A stretch of DNA of 11,186 nt from JBKJTP01 sp046590195 (GCA_046590195.1 JBKJTP010000163.1:1-11186), one strand, 5' to 3'; positions 1-6,868 are shown, counted from the first letter of the stretch. Notes: generated from the sequence alone by a model not told the origin. Program-made: numbers and translations.

Positions 1-25
1 CAGCCCTCCCACAGGTGGAGGGCTG
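1..25. repeat. GC-rich palindrome, possible dispersed repeat
   Basis: Bases 1-9 (cagccctcc) are the exact reverse complement of 17-25 (ggagggctg), giving a 9-bp stem with a 7-base loop at the left edge of the window. No T-run follows on either strand, so it is not a typical intrinsic terminator. Its core (cctcc, then ggtggagg) resembles the palindrome near 10189-10214, so both may belong to one dispersed intergenic repeat family; that link is inference. The element may continue outside the window. Confidence 0.45.
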
Positions 26-113
26 CAATTTTGGACAACAACACTGCTGAGTCGTCTTTCGGATCGACCTCAGTACGAATAGGAAAAGGATGAATCTCTC
101 ACCTGGGACAACG

Positions 114-148
114 AAAAATGGATCGCCTCACAGCGATCCATTTTTTTT
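114..148 (-). terminator. Intrinsic terminator downstream of pgk (bidirectional form)
   Basis: Bases 114-126 pair perfectly with 133-145 (13-bp stem, 6-base loop). The GC-containing core is tggatcgc/gcgatcca. The stem is flanked by five A on the left and eight T on the right, so either strand gives a hairpin followed by a U-tract. It lies about 50 bases past the pgk stop. It most likely ends the pgk transcript, and could also end a plus-strand transcript entering from the left of the window. Confidence 0.85.
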
Positions 149-198
149 GGTTTCCTCGCCCGTGAACACGACGAACAGTTGCTCTCGTGCATAACCAG

Positions 199-1392
199 CT
201 ATGCCTCCAGCGCAGCCACCCCCGGTAGTGTCTTCCCCTCAAGAAATTCCAGGCTTGCACCGCCCCCTGTGGAGACATGCGACATCTCGTCCGCAAGTCC
301 GAGTTGCTCGATCGCTGCGACGCTATCGCCGCCACCCACAACAGTTATTGCACCAGCGAGCGTGGCCTTAGCCAGTGCCTGAGCAACCGCTAGCGTGCCC
401 GCTGCGAAGTTCGCCATCTCGAAGACTCCCATCGGTCCATTCCAAAGGATCGTCTTTGCCTTCTCGATCTCGCGAACGAAGGATTCGATCGACTTCGGTC
501 CGATGTCAAGACCCATCCAGTCGCCATCGATCGCGCTAACCTCGGCAGTCTTCTTCTCTGCTTCGTTCTTGAATTCGCTTGCAAGAACTGCATCACTCGG
601 GAGCACGATCTTCCCTCCCATTTTCTCCGATCGGGTAAGGAGATTCTTCGCGAGCTCGACTCTGTCATCTTCGACCAAGGACTTACCGACATTCAGTCCT
701 TGCGCCTTGAGAAACGTGAACATCATACCGCCACCGATCAAGATCTTGTCTGCCTTATCGAGCAAGCTTTCGATCACATCGATCTTGCCCGAAATCTTTG
801 CTCCGCCAATGATCGCAACAAAAGGCTTCTTCGGTGCCGTGAGCACACCGCCGAGATAGTCGAGTTCTTTCTTCATCAGACGGCCAGCTGCTTTCGTAGT
901 GATGTGATGCGTAATGCCTTCGATCGAAGCATGCGCGCGATGCGCAGCGCCAAATGCATCATTCACGTAGATATCGCCAAGCGCTGCAAGATGCTCAGCG
1001 AACTTCGGCTCGTTCGCTTCTTCTTCAGGATGGAAACGGAGATTCTCGAGCAAGAGGATGTGTCCAGGCTGGAGATCATCTGCCAGCTGCCGCACCTCGT
1101 GCCCAATGGAATCAGGCGCCATCCTGACTTCAGTCTTCAGCAACTCGCTCAATCGTGCTGCAACGGGCTTCAGCGAATATTGCTCACTGGGCTTGCCCTT
1201 CGGACGCCCCATATGGCTTGCGATCACAACCGCTGCACCTCGCTTGATCAAAGCCTCGATCGTTGGGATCGCTGCACGAATGCGCGTATCGTCTGTGATC
1301 GTGAACGGTGCTTCCTTCGTAAGTGGGACGTTAAAATCCACACGAAGAAATACGCGGCGGCTTTGGACGTTGATGTCGTCGATGGTTTTCAT
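199..1392 (-). CDS. pgk: Phosphoglycerate kinase
   Basis: Cytosolic glycolytic enzyme that transfers phosphate from 1,3-bisphosphoglycerate to ADP, giving 3-phosphoglycerate and ATP (reversible in gluconeogenesis). The 397-residue length is normal for bacterial PGK. Visible signatures: RVDFNVP at residues 17-23, the SHMGRPKG substrate loop at about 59-66, ENLRFHPEE in the N-domain, GGAKISGKI at the start of the nucleotide domain, WNGPMGVFE, and the C-terminal GGGDS loop at about 353-357 followed by STGGGASLE. The ATG at 1390-1392 fits the family N-terminus; no Shine-Dalgarno precedes it. Upstream on the same strand lie the glycosyltransferase (47 bases away) and then gap. The short spacer holds an octamer repeat. 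A strong terminator follows the stop. The gene is intact and the identification is secure. Confidence 0.98.
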   Translation of the reverse strand: MKTIDDINVQSRRVFLRVDFNVPLTKEAPFTITDDTRIRAAIPTIEALIKRGAAVVIASHMGRPKGKPSEQYSLKPVAARLSELLKTEVRMAPDSIGHEVRQLADDLQPGHILLLENLRFHPEEEANEPKFAEHLAALGDIYVNDAFGAAHRAHASIEGITHHITTKAAGRLMKKELDYLGGVLTAPKKPFVAIIGGAKISGKIDVIESLLDKADKILIGGGMMFTFLKAQGLNVGKSLVEDDRVELAKNLLTRSEKMGGKIVLPSDAVLASEFKNEAEKKTAEVSAIDGDWMGLDIGPKSIESFVREIEKAKTILWNGPMGVFEMANFAAGTLAVAQALAKATLAGAITVVGGGDSVAAIEQLGLADEMSHVSTGGGASLEFLEGKTLPGVAALEA

Positions 1393-1397
1393 TTGAC

Positions 1398-1429
1398 GGG
1401 TCTTTGGGTCTGCGGGTCTGCGGGTCTAT
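1398..1429. repeat. Octamer tandem repeat in the pgk leader (4 units)
   Basis: Four contiguous 8-base units of the form gggtctNN occupy the 47-base gap between the glycosyltransferase stop and the pgk start: gggtcttt, gggtctgc, gggtctgc, gggtctat. A looser G/T-rich tail follows to about 1438. In the pgk sense strand this reads as repeated agaccc units ending five bases before the ATG. Such arrays can change length by slippage. Any effect on pgk translation is speculation. Confidence 0.75.
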
Positions 1430-1439
1430 GGGGTTGGGT

Positions 1440-2621
1440 TCACAGTTGGCGAAGCATCGCTTGAAACTTTGGATCCCAGTTCTTGCGGGAGAAGCCCTGC
1501 TCAACGGTCTCTCGTGCTTTGATACTCATATTATTTCGTGCGATCTGATCTTCGAGAAGATAGAGTGCCTTCTGGCCGAGATCATCGCCATCGCTCTCGC
1601 CAAGATAGCCGTTTTCTCCGTCTCGAATGAACATTTCCGGCCCACCACAACGCGTCGAGATCACGGGCGTGCCACACGCCATAGCTTCCAGGCCTGCAAT
1701 ACTCAGGCCCTCCTGTTGGCTCGTGATGAGCATCGCAGTTGATTGCCGATAAATGTTGGCAAGCTCCTCATCAGTGATCGCGCTATGAAAGCGGACGTTG
1801 CCCGCGAGCGTTCGCCACTCTTCCTCACGGCGATACCATGCTGGCTCTTTCGACACAACATCGGCACTGACGTTTGGCATGATCTCACGCACATGCAGCA
1901 GCGCGCGTAAAAATAAACGAAGATCTTTGCGCGGGTCGTTGGCGCGGCCTATAAATGTGAGATAAGGCTTAACTTCAACACTTGCATCCGGCGCGAAGAG
2001 ATCGGTATCCACTGGGAATGGCCATACCTCTGCCGCGATGAAAGGCTCTAGGCGTTTAAGCGACGTAGCTGTGTCAGTGCTTACAGCAAGTATTCGCGAG
2101 GCACTACGCAGCACGCCAAGCTCCTTTGTCTTGATCGCACCGATCAATGTCTTCTCGAGCTTTGCTGGCAACGACTTCTCACGCTTTAATCTTTCCTTCC
2201 TGTCGTCTTCAACAATTGAGGATACCCAGGCGGTAAATCTCACGCCTTCCTGCGCGAGCATGAACCCAGTGTGCGCTGAGCCTGTGACCAATATGAAGCG
2301 TTCGTGCTTCTTGATCTCGCTGTGCCAGAGTTGATTTGTCGATAGTCTATTCGGCTCGAACTCAGGGAAGTTAACTCCGATCGCTACGGACTTCATACCT
2401 TCGAAGTCGTATCGCTTCATGCGGGGCTTCATCACGACCTTTCCTCGCGCCGGATTCAACAGCGATGCCGATAGACCCGGCCAACGCTTGTACGATGCGT
2501 AATGCAGCACGATTGGCTCATCACCGTTCGCGAGCACCTGATCATAGATATACCGCACCAGCCGAAGCACGCCGCCACGGTTGATCGGGTCCTGAGTAAT
2601 GATCGCGATACGTTGAGGCAT
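1440..2621 (-). CDS. Glycosyltransferase, GT4-like (GT-B fold)
   Basis: A glycosyltransferase of the group 1 (GT4) type, expected to move a sugar from a nucleotide donor to a glycan, lipid or protein acceptor at the cytoplasmic side of the membrane. The acceptor cannot be read from the sequence. The N-terminal Rossmann half starts with RIAIITQDPINRGGVLRLV, where the GG loop fits GT-B enzymes. The C-terminal half has LTFIGRANDPRKDL, then the donor-binding EX7E motif (E304 and E312 in QEGLSIAGLEAMACGTPVIS), then GGPEMFIRDGENGYL. There is no signal peptide or membrane helix. I chose the ATG at 2619-2621 over the in-frame TTG two codons upstream (2625-2627); neither has a Shine-Dalgarno. The gene sits between gap and pgk, an unusual place, directly behind the gap terminator. 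It is intact at 394 residues. Its role could be surface polysaccharide or glycolipid synthesis. Confidence 0.88.
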   Translation of the reverse strand: MPQRIAIITQDPINRGGVLRLVRYIYDQVLANGDEPIVLHYASYKRWPGLSASLLNPARGKVVMKPRMKRYDFEGMKSVAIGVNFPEFEPNRLSTNQLWHSEIKKHERFILVTGSAHTGFMLAQEGVRFTAWVSSIVEDDRKERLKREKSLPAKLEKTLIGAIKTKELGVLRSASRILAVSTDTATSLKRLEPFIAAEVWPFPVDTDLFAPDASVEVKPYLTFIGRANDPRKDLRLFLRALLHVREIMPNVSADVVSKEPAWYRREEEWRTLAGNVRFHSAITDEELANIYRQSTAMLITSQQEGLSIAGLEAMACGTPVISTRCGGPEMFIRDGENGYLGESDGDDLGQKALYLLEDQIARNNMSIKARETVEQGFSRKNWDPKFQAMLRQL

Positions 2622-2625
2622 GCGC

Positions 2626-2658
2626 AAAAAAAGGAGAGCGGAGCAATGCTCCGCTCTC
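2626..2658 (-). terminator. Intrinsic terminator of gap, abutting the glycosyltransferase start
   Basis: Bases 2634-2644 (gagagcggagc) and 2648-2658 (gctccgctctc) form a perfect 11-bp GC-rich stem with a 3-base loop. On the minus strand it is followed by two C and seven T (A-run at 2626-2632). It begins 10 bases after the gap stop, so it is a convincing gap terminator. Its U-tract ends only four bases before the ATG of the next gene. The glycosyltransferase must therefore depend on read-through, on a promoter inside gap, or on a start site within or next to the hairpin. Confidence 0.88.
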
Positions 2659-2668
2659 AGCCTTTATC

Positions 2669-3673
2669 TTAGTTCATTTTCGAAAGCTTGCGCATCAGAT
2701 CGACGACGCGGCAGCTATAGCCCCATTCGTTGTCGTACCATCCGAGCACCTTCACCTGACGGCCCATGACCATCGTCGAGAGTGCATCGAACACGCATGA
2801 ATGCGAATTGTGTATGATGTCGCTGGAGACGATAGGATCTTCAGTGTACTGAAGGATACCCTTTAGCGATCCCGATGCAGCATCTTCGAATGCAGCGTTG
2901 ACCTCATCAACTGTAGTGTCCCTCTTAAGGGTGGCGACGAGATCAGTGATCGAGCCGGCTGGGATCGGGACTCGCAATGATGTACCATCAAGCTTACCCT
3001 TCAGCTCCGGGATGATGGTACCGATAGCGCGTGCAGCTCCGGTCGATGTTGGGATGATATTTATGCCGGCAGCACGTGCGCGACGAAGATCTTTGTGTGG
3101 AAGATCGAGCAACTGTTGATCGTTCGTGTATGCATGCACGGTGGTCATGAATCCTTGCTCGAGACCGAATACATCGTTGAGTACCTTCACCATCGGTGCA
3201 AGGCAATTGGTTGTGCACGACGCATTGGAAATGATCCTGTGTTCAGCCTTGATGATATTATCATTGACGCCGAGCACGACCATTGCATCGACAGTGCCCT
3301 TCTTTGGCGGGACCGTCATGATCACTTTCTTTGCACCAGCAGTGATGTGCTTCTCACATTCTTCCTGCGTCGCGAAGTGTCCCGTTGCTTCAATGACAAG
3401 TTCGGCACCAAGCTCTTTCCACTTCAGGTTGGCTGGGTCCTTCTCTGCCGTAATGCGGAGACGGTCGCCATTGACGATCAGGTCATTTCCATCGGCAGCA
3501 ACTTTGCCGTGAAATTTGCCGTGGACCGAGTCGTATTTTAGCAGATGTGCAAGTGTGGCTGAATCAGTCAGATCATTGACGCCAACGAAATCGAAACCAC
3601 CAAGTTCTTGTGCGCGGCGGAAGACCAAACGGCCGATTCGGCCAAAGCCATTTATACCAACTTTAATCGCCAT
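2669..3673 (-). CDS. gap: Glyceraldehyde-3-phosphate dehydrogenase, type I
   Basis: Cytosolic NAD-dependent oxidative phosphorylation of glyceraldehyde 3-phosphate to 1,3-bisphosphoglycerate, the substrate of the PGK encoded just downstream. At 334 residues it has the usual length. The dinucleotide loop INGFGRIGR lies at residues 7-15. Asp34 in VNDLT favours NAD over NADP. The active-site segment SNASCTTNC gives the nucleophile Cys153 and His180 follows in TVHAYTNDQ. Further family signatures are STGAARA, LRVPIPAGS and the C-terminal WYDNEWGYSCR. The ATG at 3671-3673 matches the canonical N-terminus; there is no Shine-Dalgarno. The upstream region is divergent with the DUF2520 gene and carries a possible -7 box and a tandem duplication. 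A strong terminator follows the stop. Intact. Confidence 0.98.
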   Translation of the reverse strand: MAIKVGINGFGRIGRLVFRRAQELGGFDFVGVNDLTDSATLAHLLKYDSVHGKFHGKVAADGNDLIVNGDRLRITAEKDPANLKWKELGAELVIEATGHFATQEECEKHITAGAKKVIMTVPPKKGTVDAMVVLGVNDNIIKAEHRIISNASCTTNCLAPMVKVLNDVFGLEQGFMTTVHAYTNDQQLLDLPHKDLRRARAAGINIIPTSTGAARAIGTIIPELKGKLDGTSLRVPIPAGSITDLVATLKRDTTVDEVNAAFEDAASGSLKGILQYTEDPIVSSDIIHNSHSCVFDALSTMVMGRQVKVLGWYDNEWGYSCRVVDLMRKLSKMN

Positions 3674-3721
3674 TGCAGGAAAATTTGTAGATTAGAGATA
3701 AGTAGAATAAGATCGCTCTCC

Positions 3722-3767
3722 GAGCTGCTGTTCGAAGGCCAATAGAGCTGCTGTTCGAAGGCTATTA
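3722..3767. repeat. 23-bp tandem duplication in the gap upstream region
   Basis: Two adjacent 23-base units (3722-3744 and 3745-3767) match at 21 of 23 positions. The shared first 18 bases are gagctgctgttcgaaggc, which contain the palindrome ttcgaa. The pair lies 49 bases upstream of the gap start, probably inside its leader if the -7 box at 3793-3800 is real. It could be a simple replication-slippage duplication or a doubled binding site; nothing in the sequence decides this. Confidence 0.75.
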
Positions 3768-3792
3768 CGGCACTGGACAGCAGATGTTATTG

Positions 3793-3800
3793 CAAATTTA
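3793..3800 (-). promoter_or_regulatory. Possible Bacteroidota-type -7 box for gap
   Basis: The minus strand reads taaatttg, an exact match to TAnnTTTG, the -7 element of the Bacteroidota primary sigma factor. It sits about 120 bases upstream of gap and would predict a start near 3787 and a leader of roughly 113 bases. No clear -33 TTG lies at the expected distance. A few chance matches are expected in a window this size, so this is tentative. Confidence 0.3.
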
Positions 3801-3900
3801 CGAAACTCGCACACTTCGCCCTTGACCCAGAGCAGAATTCTTGACTCTCCCCATTTTGCGGAAGAAATCGCCGCATGTTTGTGACTGAACTGTAAACGTA

Positions 3901-4689
3901 ATGGCAACATCATCCCAGCCTCTGACCTACGCTATCGTCGGCAAAGGTCGTATGGGCACCGCACTGGCGAAAGCCCTCAAGGATTCGAAGTCGTTCAGGC
4001 TCCACAGCCAGGTGGCTGGTCGGAGCCAGAGCTTCAAGTCTCTGGCCAAGAATGGCGGGCCGGACATACTTCTTGTGGCTTGCAAGGACGCTGTCATCGA
4101 ATCGACATCCAAAGCCGCCTCGCTTGGGCTTGAGAAGCTCAAGCTTATCGTCCATTTCGCCGGCTCTCGAGGCCCGAGCATCCTGCCGAAGCTTCCGAAT
4201 GTGGCACGGTTGGCGCTGCATCCGATCCAGACCTTCGCCGTTGGCGATCCCGATCTCTTCCTCGGTACAAGCTTCATGGCCTCCACCCGCGACAAGTTCG
4301 CGCAGCAATTCGCGAAGGATTTTGTTCGTGAATTGGGCGGGTCGCAGATCATCGAACTCCGCGAAGAGCAGCTTCCACTCTACCACGCTATGACCGTATT
4401 TTCGTCGAATACGCTTGTCCTTACCGGAATGGCGATCGAGGAGATCACGAAGAAACTGGGGCTCAAGACTGCGGTGATGAAGAAGGCGCTCACGCCGCTC
4501 ATGCGCCAGACCCTGAGGAATCTAATGAATCAGGAGGCGAGCAAGGTCCTGACCGGCCCCATCGCCCGAGGCGACGAGGCCACGATAGCCATTCATCTGA
4601 AAGCTTTGAAAACGGCCGACCCTGCCTCTCGCGATCTCTATTCGGCTTTTTTGAAGTACGCCAAGGCCAAAGGGCTTCCAGCGAGATAG
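3901..4689 (+). CDS. Rossmann-like and DUF2520 domain protein (putative NAD(P)-binding oxidoreductase)
   Basis: A 262-residue cytosolic protein with two parts. The N-terminal Rossmann-like domain starts with YAIVGKGRMGTALAKAL, where the GxGxxG loop is residues 14-19. It resembles the NAD(P)-binding half of pyrroline-5-carboxylate reductase or F420-dependent oxidoreductases. LHPIQTF at about 103-109 is a further signature. The helical C-terminal DUF2520 domain carries YHAMTVFSSN and LTGPIARGD, both characteristic. The substrate of this family is not established to my knowledge, so I give no reaction. The ATG at 3901 is the natural start and lacks a Shine-Dalgarno. It is divergent from gap, and 158 bases separate it from the next plus-strand gene, so it may be its own transcription unit. 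Intact. Confidence 0.88.
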   Translation: MATSSQPLTYAIVGKGRMGTALAKALKDSKSFRLHSQVAGRSQSFKSLAKNGGPDILLVACKDAVIESTSKAASLGLEKLKLIVHFAGSRGPSILPKLPNVARLALHPIQTFAVGDPDLFLGTSFMASTRDKFAQQFAKDFVRELGGSQIIELREEQLPLYHAMTVFSSNTLVLTGMAIEEITKKLGLKTAVMKKALTPLMRQTLRNLMNQEASKVLTGPIARGDEATIAIHLKALKTADPASRDLYSAFLKYAKAKGLPAR

Positions 4690-4847
4690 CTAAGCCAGGT
4701 CAGGGGCACGGTCTTTGGTTGAGCTAAGTTTCTCTCCGGTTATACCGGTGTGAAGAGCAACAGTATCATTTTCTTACAGCCTTTTTTCGAGGCATCGTCT
4801 ACTTATTTATAAGGCTACCTTAATCCTTCAGCTCAATCGTGATCCAA

Positions 4848-5903
4848 ATGACCGAGACCCAGAAACGCACCTCCCTCGCGAATATATCTTACGATCCGCG
4901 TTATCAGCACGCAGCAGAGAATGCAGTGCATGTCTGTTTGCGCGTGCAGCCGAAGGAGCGAGTAACGCTCATCACGGATCTCGATACGAAGGAGATCGCT
5001 GCCAGCTTGTATGACGAGTTGCTCCGAGCAGATGCAGAAGTGCACGCGTTCGTCGTTGAGGATTACTCGGTCCGTCCGATGCCACACATGCCGGAGGAGA
5101 TCCTTGCGGATCTCGAAATGGCAGACGTCTCGATCTACTGCATGCAGGGTCAGCACAATGAGTTGCAGACACGTAAGGAGATGATGGGTGTGATCAACCG
5201 TGTAAAGCCGCGTCATGCGCACATGGTCAACATCAATCACGAGATCATGCTTGAGGGCATGCAGGCTGATTTCCTCGCGGTCGATGCGATCTCGAAGAGT
5301 GTGATCGCGCTCGCGAAGAAGGCGAAGAAGATCATCGCAAAGTCTGGCGCAGGTACAGAGATCGAAGCCACGTTCTCACCAGAACTTAACTGGCTGAAGA
5401 CTAGCGGTATCATCTCGCGTGAGAAGTGGGGCAATCTTCCAGGTGGCGAAGTGCTGACCTGTCCGGAGAATGTGAACGGTGTATATGTTGTCGATGGAGT
5501 CGTTGGCGATTATCTCTGCGCCAAGTATGGCGACCTGAAGGCTACGCCGCTCAAGATCCACATCAAGGACAGCCGCATCACGCATTGCGAATGCGACAAT
5601 AAAGAATTGCTCGAGGAGTTCTTACAGTACACCCACACTGACGAGAACAGCGACCGCGTTGGCGAATTCGCGATCGGTACGAACATCGGCGTTGGGGACA
5701 TCCGTGGATTGATCCTACAGGATGAGAAGATCCCGGGTATGCACATCGCGTTCGGCTACCCGTACTGCGAGCACACTGGCGCTACGTGGAAGTCGGTGAC
5801 GCACATTGATGTTGTCGGCCGCGACTTCGATGTCTGGATCGACGATCTGAAGATCATGGAGCACGGGAAGTTCTTGATCGAGCCAGAAGCGATCCTAGGC
5901 TAA
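4848..5903 (+). CDS. M29-fold metallopeptidase-like protein (aminopeptidase T/AmpS type)
   Basis: Probably a cytosolic metal-dependent aminopeptidase of peptidase family M29. The N-domain (about residues 25-180) has the VTLITD strand and DVSIYCMQGQHN. The metal site is recognisable in the C-domain: E201 in LPGGEV, E273 in VGEFAIGTN, H299 in GMHIAFG, and H319 plus D321 in THIDVV. This is the ligand order of AmpT/AmpS. The protein (352 residues) is shorter than the roughly 410-residue classical members. Its length and H/D pair also recall the Fe(II) 2,5-dihydroxypyridine dioxygenase NicX, which shares the fold, so the exact chemistry is open. I chose the ATG at 4848; an in-frame GTG lies three codons upstream at 4839. 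Neither has a Shine-Dalgarno. hicB starts 35 bases after the stop. Confidence 0.82.
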   Translation: MTETQKRTSLANISYDPRYQHAAENAVHVCLRVQPKERVTLITDLDTKEIAASLYDELLRADAEVHAFVVEDYSVRPMPHMPEEILADLEMADVSIYCMQGQHNELQTRKEMMGVINRVKPRHAHMVNINHEIMLEGMQADFLAVDAISKSVIALAKKAKKIIAKSGAGTEIEATFSPELNWLKTSGIISREKWGNLPGGEVLTCPENVNGVYVVDGVVGDYLCAKYGDLKATPLKIHIKDSRITHCECDNKELLEEFLQYTHTDENSDRVGEFAIGTNIGVGDIRGLILQDEKIPGMHIAFGYPYCEHTGATWKSVTHIDVVGRDFDVWIDDLKIMEHGKFLIEPEAILG

Positions 5904-5938
5904 TGGAGCTATTGTTGCGTTTCGTAGTTTAGAATCTT

Positions 5939-6145
5939 ATGGAATTCACGATTGAATACGAACGCGAGGACGACGGCCGGTGGCTAGCTGAGATAATGGA
6001 GCTCCCGGGGGTCATAGCTTATGGCACCGATGCACAAGATGCTATTGCCCGAGCGAAGGCACTCGCCTTGCGAGTAGTTGCTGATGCATTGGAATCGCAT
6101 GAGACCTCGGAATCACTCGATCATATTTCTTTTGCGAAGGGATAA
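5939..6145 (+). CDS. hicB: HicB-like antitoxin, minimal form
   Basis: A small (68-residue) acidic protein of the HicB/UPF0150 family, the antitoxin that would bind and inhibit HicA. Visible features are an N-terminal strand pair (EFTIEYEREDDGRWLAEI), the family signature LPGVIAYGTDAQDAI at residues 22-36, and a following helix rich in Ala (AKALALRVVADALE). This is the partial RNase H-like core. The C-terminal ribbon-helix-helix or HTH DNA-binding domain of longer HicB proteins is missing, so operon autorepression would need another mechanism. Gene order is antitoxin first, and the stop overlaps the toxin start by one base (TAATG), implying translational coupling. The start lies 35 bases after the M29-like gene, so the pair may be co-transcribed with it. 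There is no Shine-Dalgarno. Confidence 0.85.
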   Translation: MEFTIEYEREDDGRWLAEIMELPGVIAYGTDAQDAIARAKALALRVVADALESHETSESLDHISFAKG

Positions 6146-6357
6146 TGTCGCAGTGGCCTTCGACCAAGGCAAAGCAGGTGCTCGCTGCACTGCAACGCTT
6201 GGGCTGGTCAGTAAAGCGGGTTACCGGATCTCACAAAGTACTTGAGCGCCAGGGTTGGCCAAATTATACTTTCGCCTTCCACGATGGCGAAGAGATCGGG
6301 CCCAAAGTACTGTCTAGAATAGCCCGATTTACGGGACTCAAACCCGAAGACTTATAG
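6145..6357 (+). CDS. hicA: HicA-like toxin (mRNA interferase, YcfA family)
   Basis: A 70-residue dsRBD-like HicA toxin, a ribosome-independent mRNA interferase when not held by HicB. The fold elements are visible: helix 1 (KAKQVLAALQRLGW), strand with VKRVTGSHKVLER carrying the catalytic His30 in G28-S29-H30, strand YTFAFHDG, then EIGPKVLSRIARFTGLKPEDL, where the usual EI..G.L..I pattern is kept with Pro-Lys in place of the common Gly-Thr. Length and spacing match functional HicA proteins, so the toxin looks intact. It overlaps hicB by one base. AAGGGA lies a few bases before the ATG inside the hicB end, a weak ribosome binding site and nearly the only one in this window. Confidence 0.87.
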   Translation: MSQWPSTKAKQVLAALQRLGWSVKRVTGSHKVLERQGWPNYTFAFHDGEEIGPKVLSRIARFTGLKPEDL

Positions 6358-6489
6358 ATCTGGCCGGAACGCCTTCCCCTTTCTGCCCTGTTCATGGCCA
6401 GCTAAGCTAATAAAGGCTCAGTATGGGCCATAGGGCTTATTTCACTTGGGTACGGCAAAATCCGTCAGCCCGCATCATTAGGTATAATC

Positions 6490-6741
6490 ATGAAGAAAGA
6501 ACTCCATCCAGATTATCATACCGTGACGGTCCACTGTGCAGGCTGTAACACGGAATTCGATACCCGTTCAACGGCAAATGGCGATATGGTTCGCTTGGAA
6601 ATTTGCGCGAACTGCCACCCGTTCTTTACTGGTAAGCAGAAGCTCGTAGATACCGCTGGCCGTGTTGAGCGCTTCCAGAAGAAATTCGGCAAGACCATGG
6701 CAGACCGCAAGGCCGCCAAGGAAGCTACCGCAGCTGCTTAA
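6490..6741 (+). CDS. rpmE: 50S ribosomal protein bL31 (zinc-binding, C+ form)
   Basis: Component of the large ribosomal subunit that helps bridge the two subunits near the central protuberance. The 83-residue protein begins MKKELHPDYH and has the conserved NCHPFFTGKQ (residues 41-50) and GRVERFQKKFG. Two CxxC pairs (C16/C19 and C39/C42) mark the zinc-holding C+ form, rather than the cysteine-free form some bacteria use during zinc limitation. The C-terminus is an Ala/Lys tail of variable type. The ATG at 6490 is fixed by the family N-terminus. The gene stands alone, 132 bases after hicA, with a strong terminator 22 bases past its stop. Confidence 0.97.
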   Translation: MKKELHPDYHTVTVHCAGCNTEFDTRSTANGDMVRLEICANCHPFFTGKQKLVDTAGRVERFQKKFGKTMADRKAAKEATAAA

Positions 6742-6763
6742 TTCTCTTAACCGAGATGTGCTC

Positions 6764-6790
6764 GAAATGCCCCGCTTTGCGGGGCATTTC
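6764..6790 (+). terminator. Intrinsic terminator of rpmE
   Basis: Bases 6764-6775 and 6779-6790 form a perfect 12-bp stem (gaaatgccccgc/gcggggcatttc) with a TTT loop. It starts 22 bases after the rpmE stop. Downstream is only moderately T-rich (tgttctta), but the GC-rich stem and the T-rich 3' arm make it a convincing terminator. It separates rpmE from the GlmU-like gene. Confidence 0.88.
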
Positions 6791-6856
6791 TGTTCTTAGC
6801 TTGTCGATGAATCTGTTGGTATACTTTTCCGTAGCGCAGAGTGCCTTGGAATTCCG

Positions 6857-6864
6857 TATCTTTG
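6857..6864 (+). promoter_or_regulatory. Possible -7 box immediately before the GlmU-like gene
   Basis: tatctttg is an exact TAnnTTTG match, and its last base is only four bases before the ATG at 6869. If used, transcription would start at or within a few bases of the start codon, giving a leaderless or near-leaderless mRNA. A -33 TTG at the expected spacing is not evident, so the call is tentative. Confidence 0.35.
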
Positions 6865-6868
6865 AAGT

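Noticed and set aside
700..1464. 254-codon plus-strand open frame opposite pgk
   Set aside because: It is fully antisense to a secure pgk, with no recognisable domain; it is a shadow frame caused by the codon pattern of pgk.
4719..4746. ttgagc and tatacc spaced 16 bases apart upstream of the M29-like gene
   Set aside because: Each matches only 4 of 6 consensus bases of a sigma-70 promoter, and the window otherwise points to Bacteroidota-type promoters. The tatacc is also part of the small palindrome ccggt-tat-accgg, so the call would be weak.
6360..6401. ctggcc/ggccag inverted pair after hicA
   Set aside because: Six-base arms with a 30-base loop and no T-run; too weak to call a terminator.
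6483..6488. Perfect TATAAT one base before the rpmE ATG
   Set aside because: A -10 box there would start transcription inside the gene and lose the start codon; there is no -35 element at the right distance.
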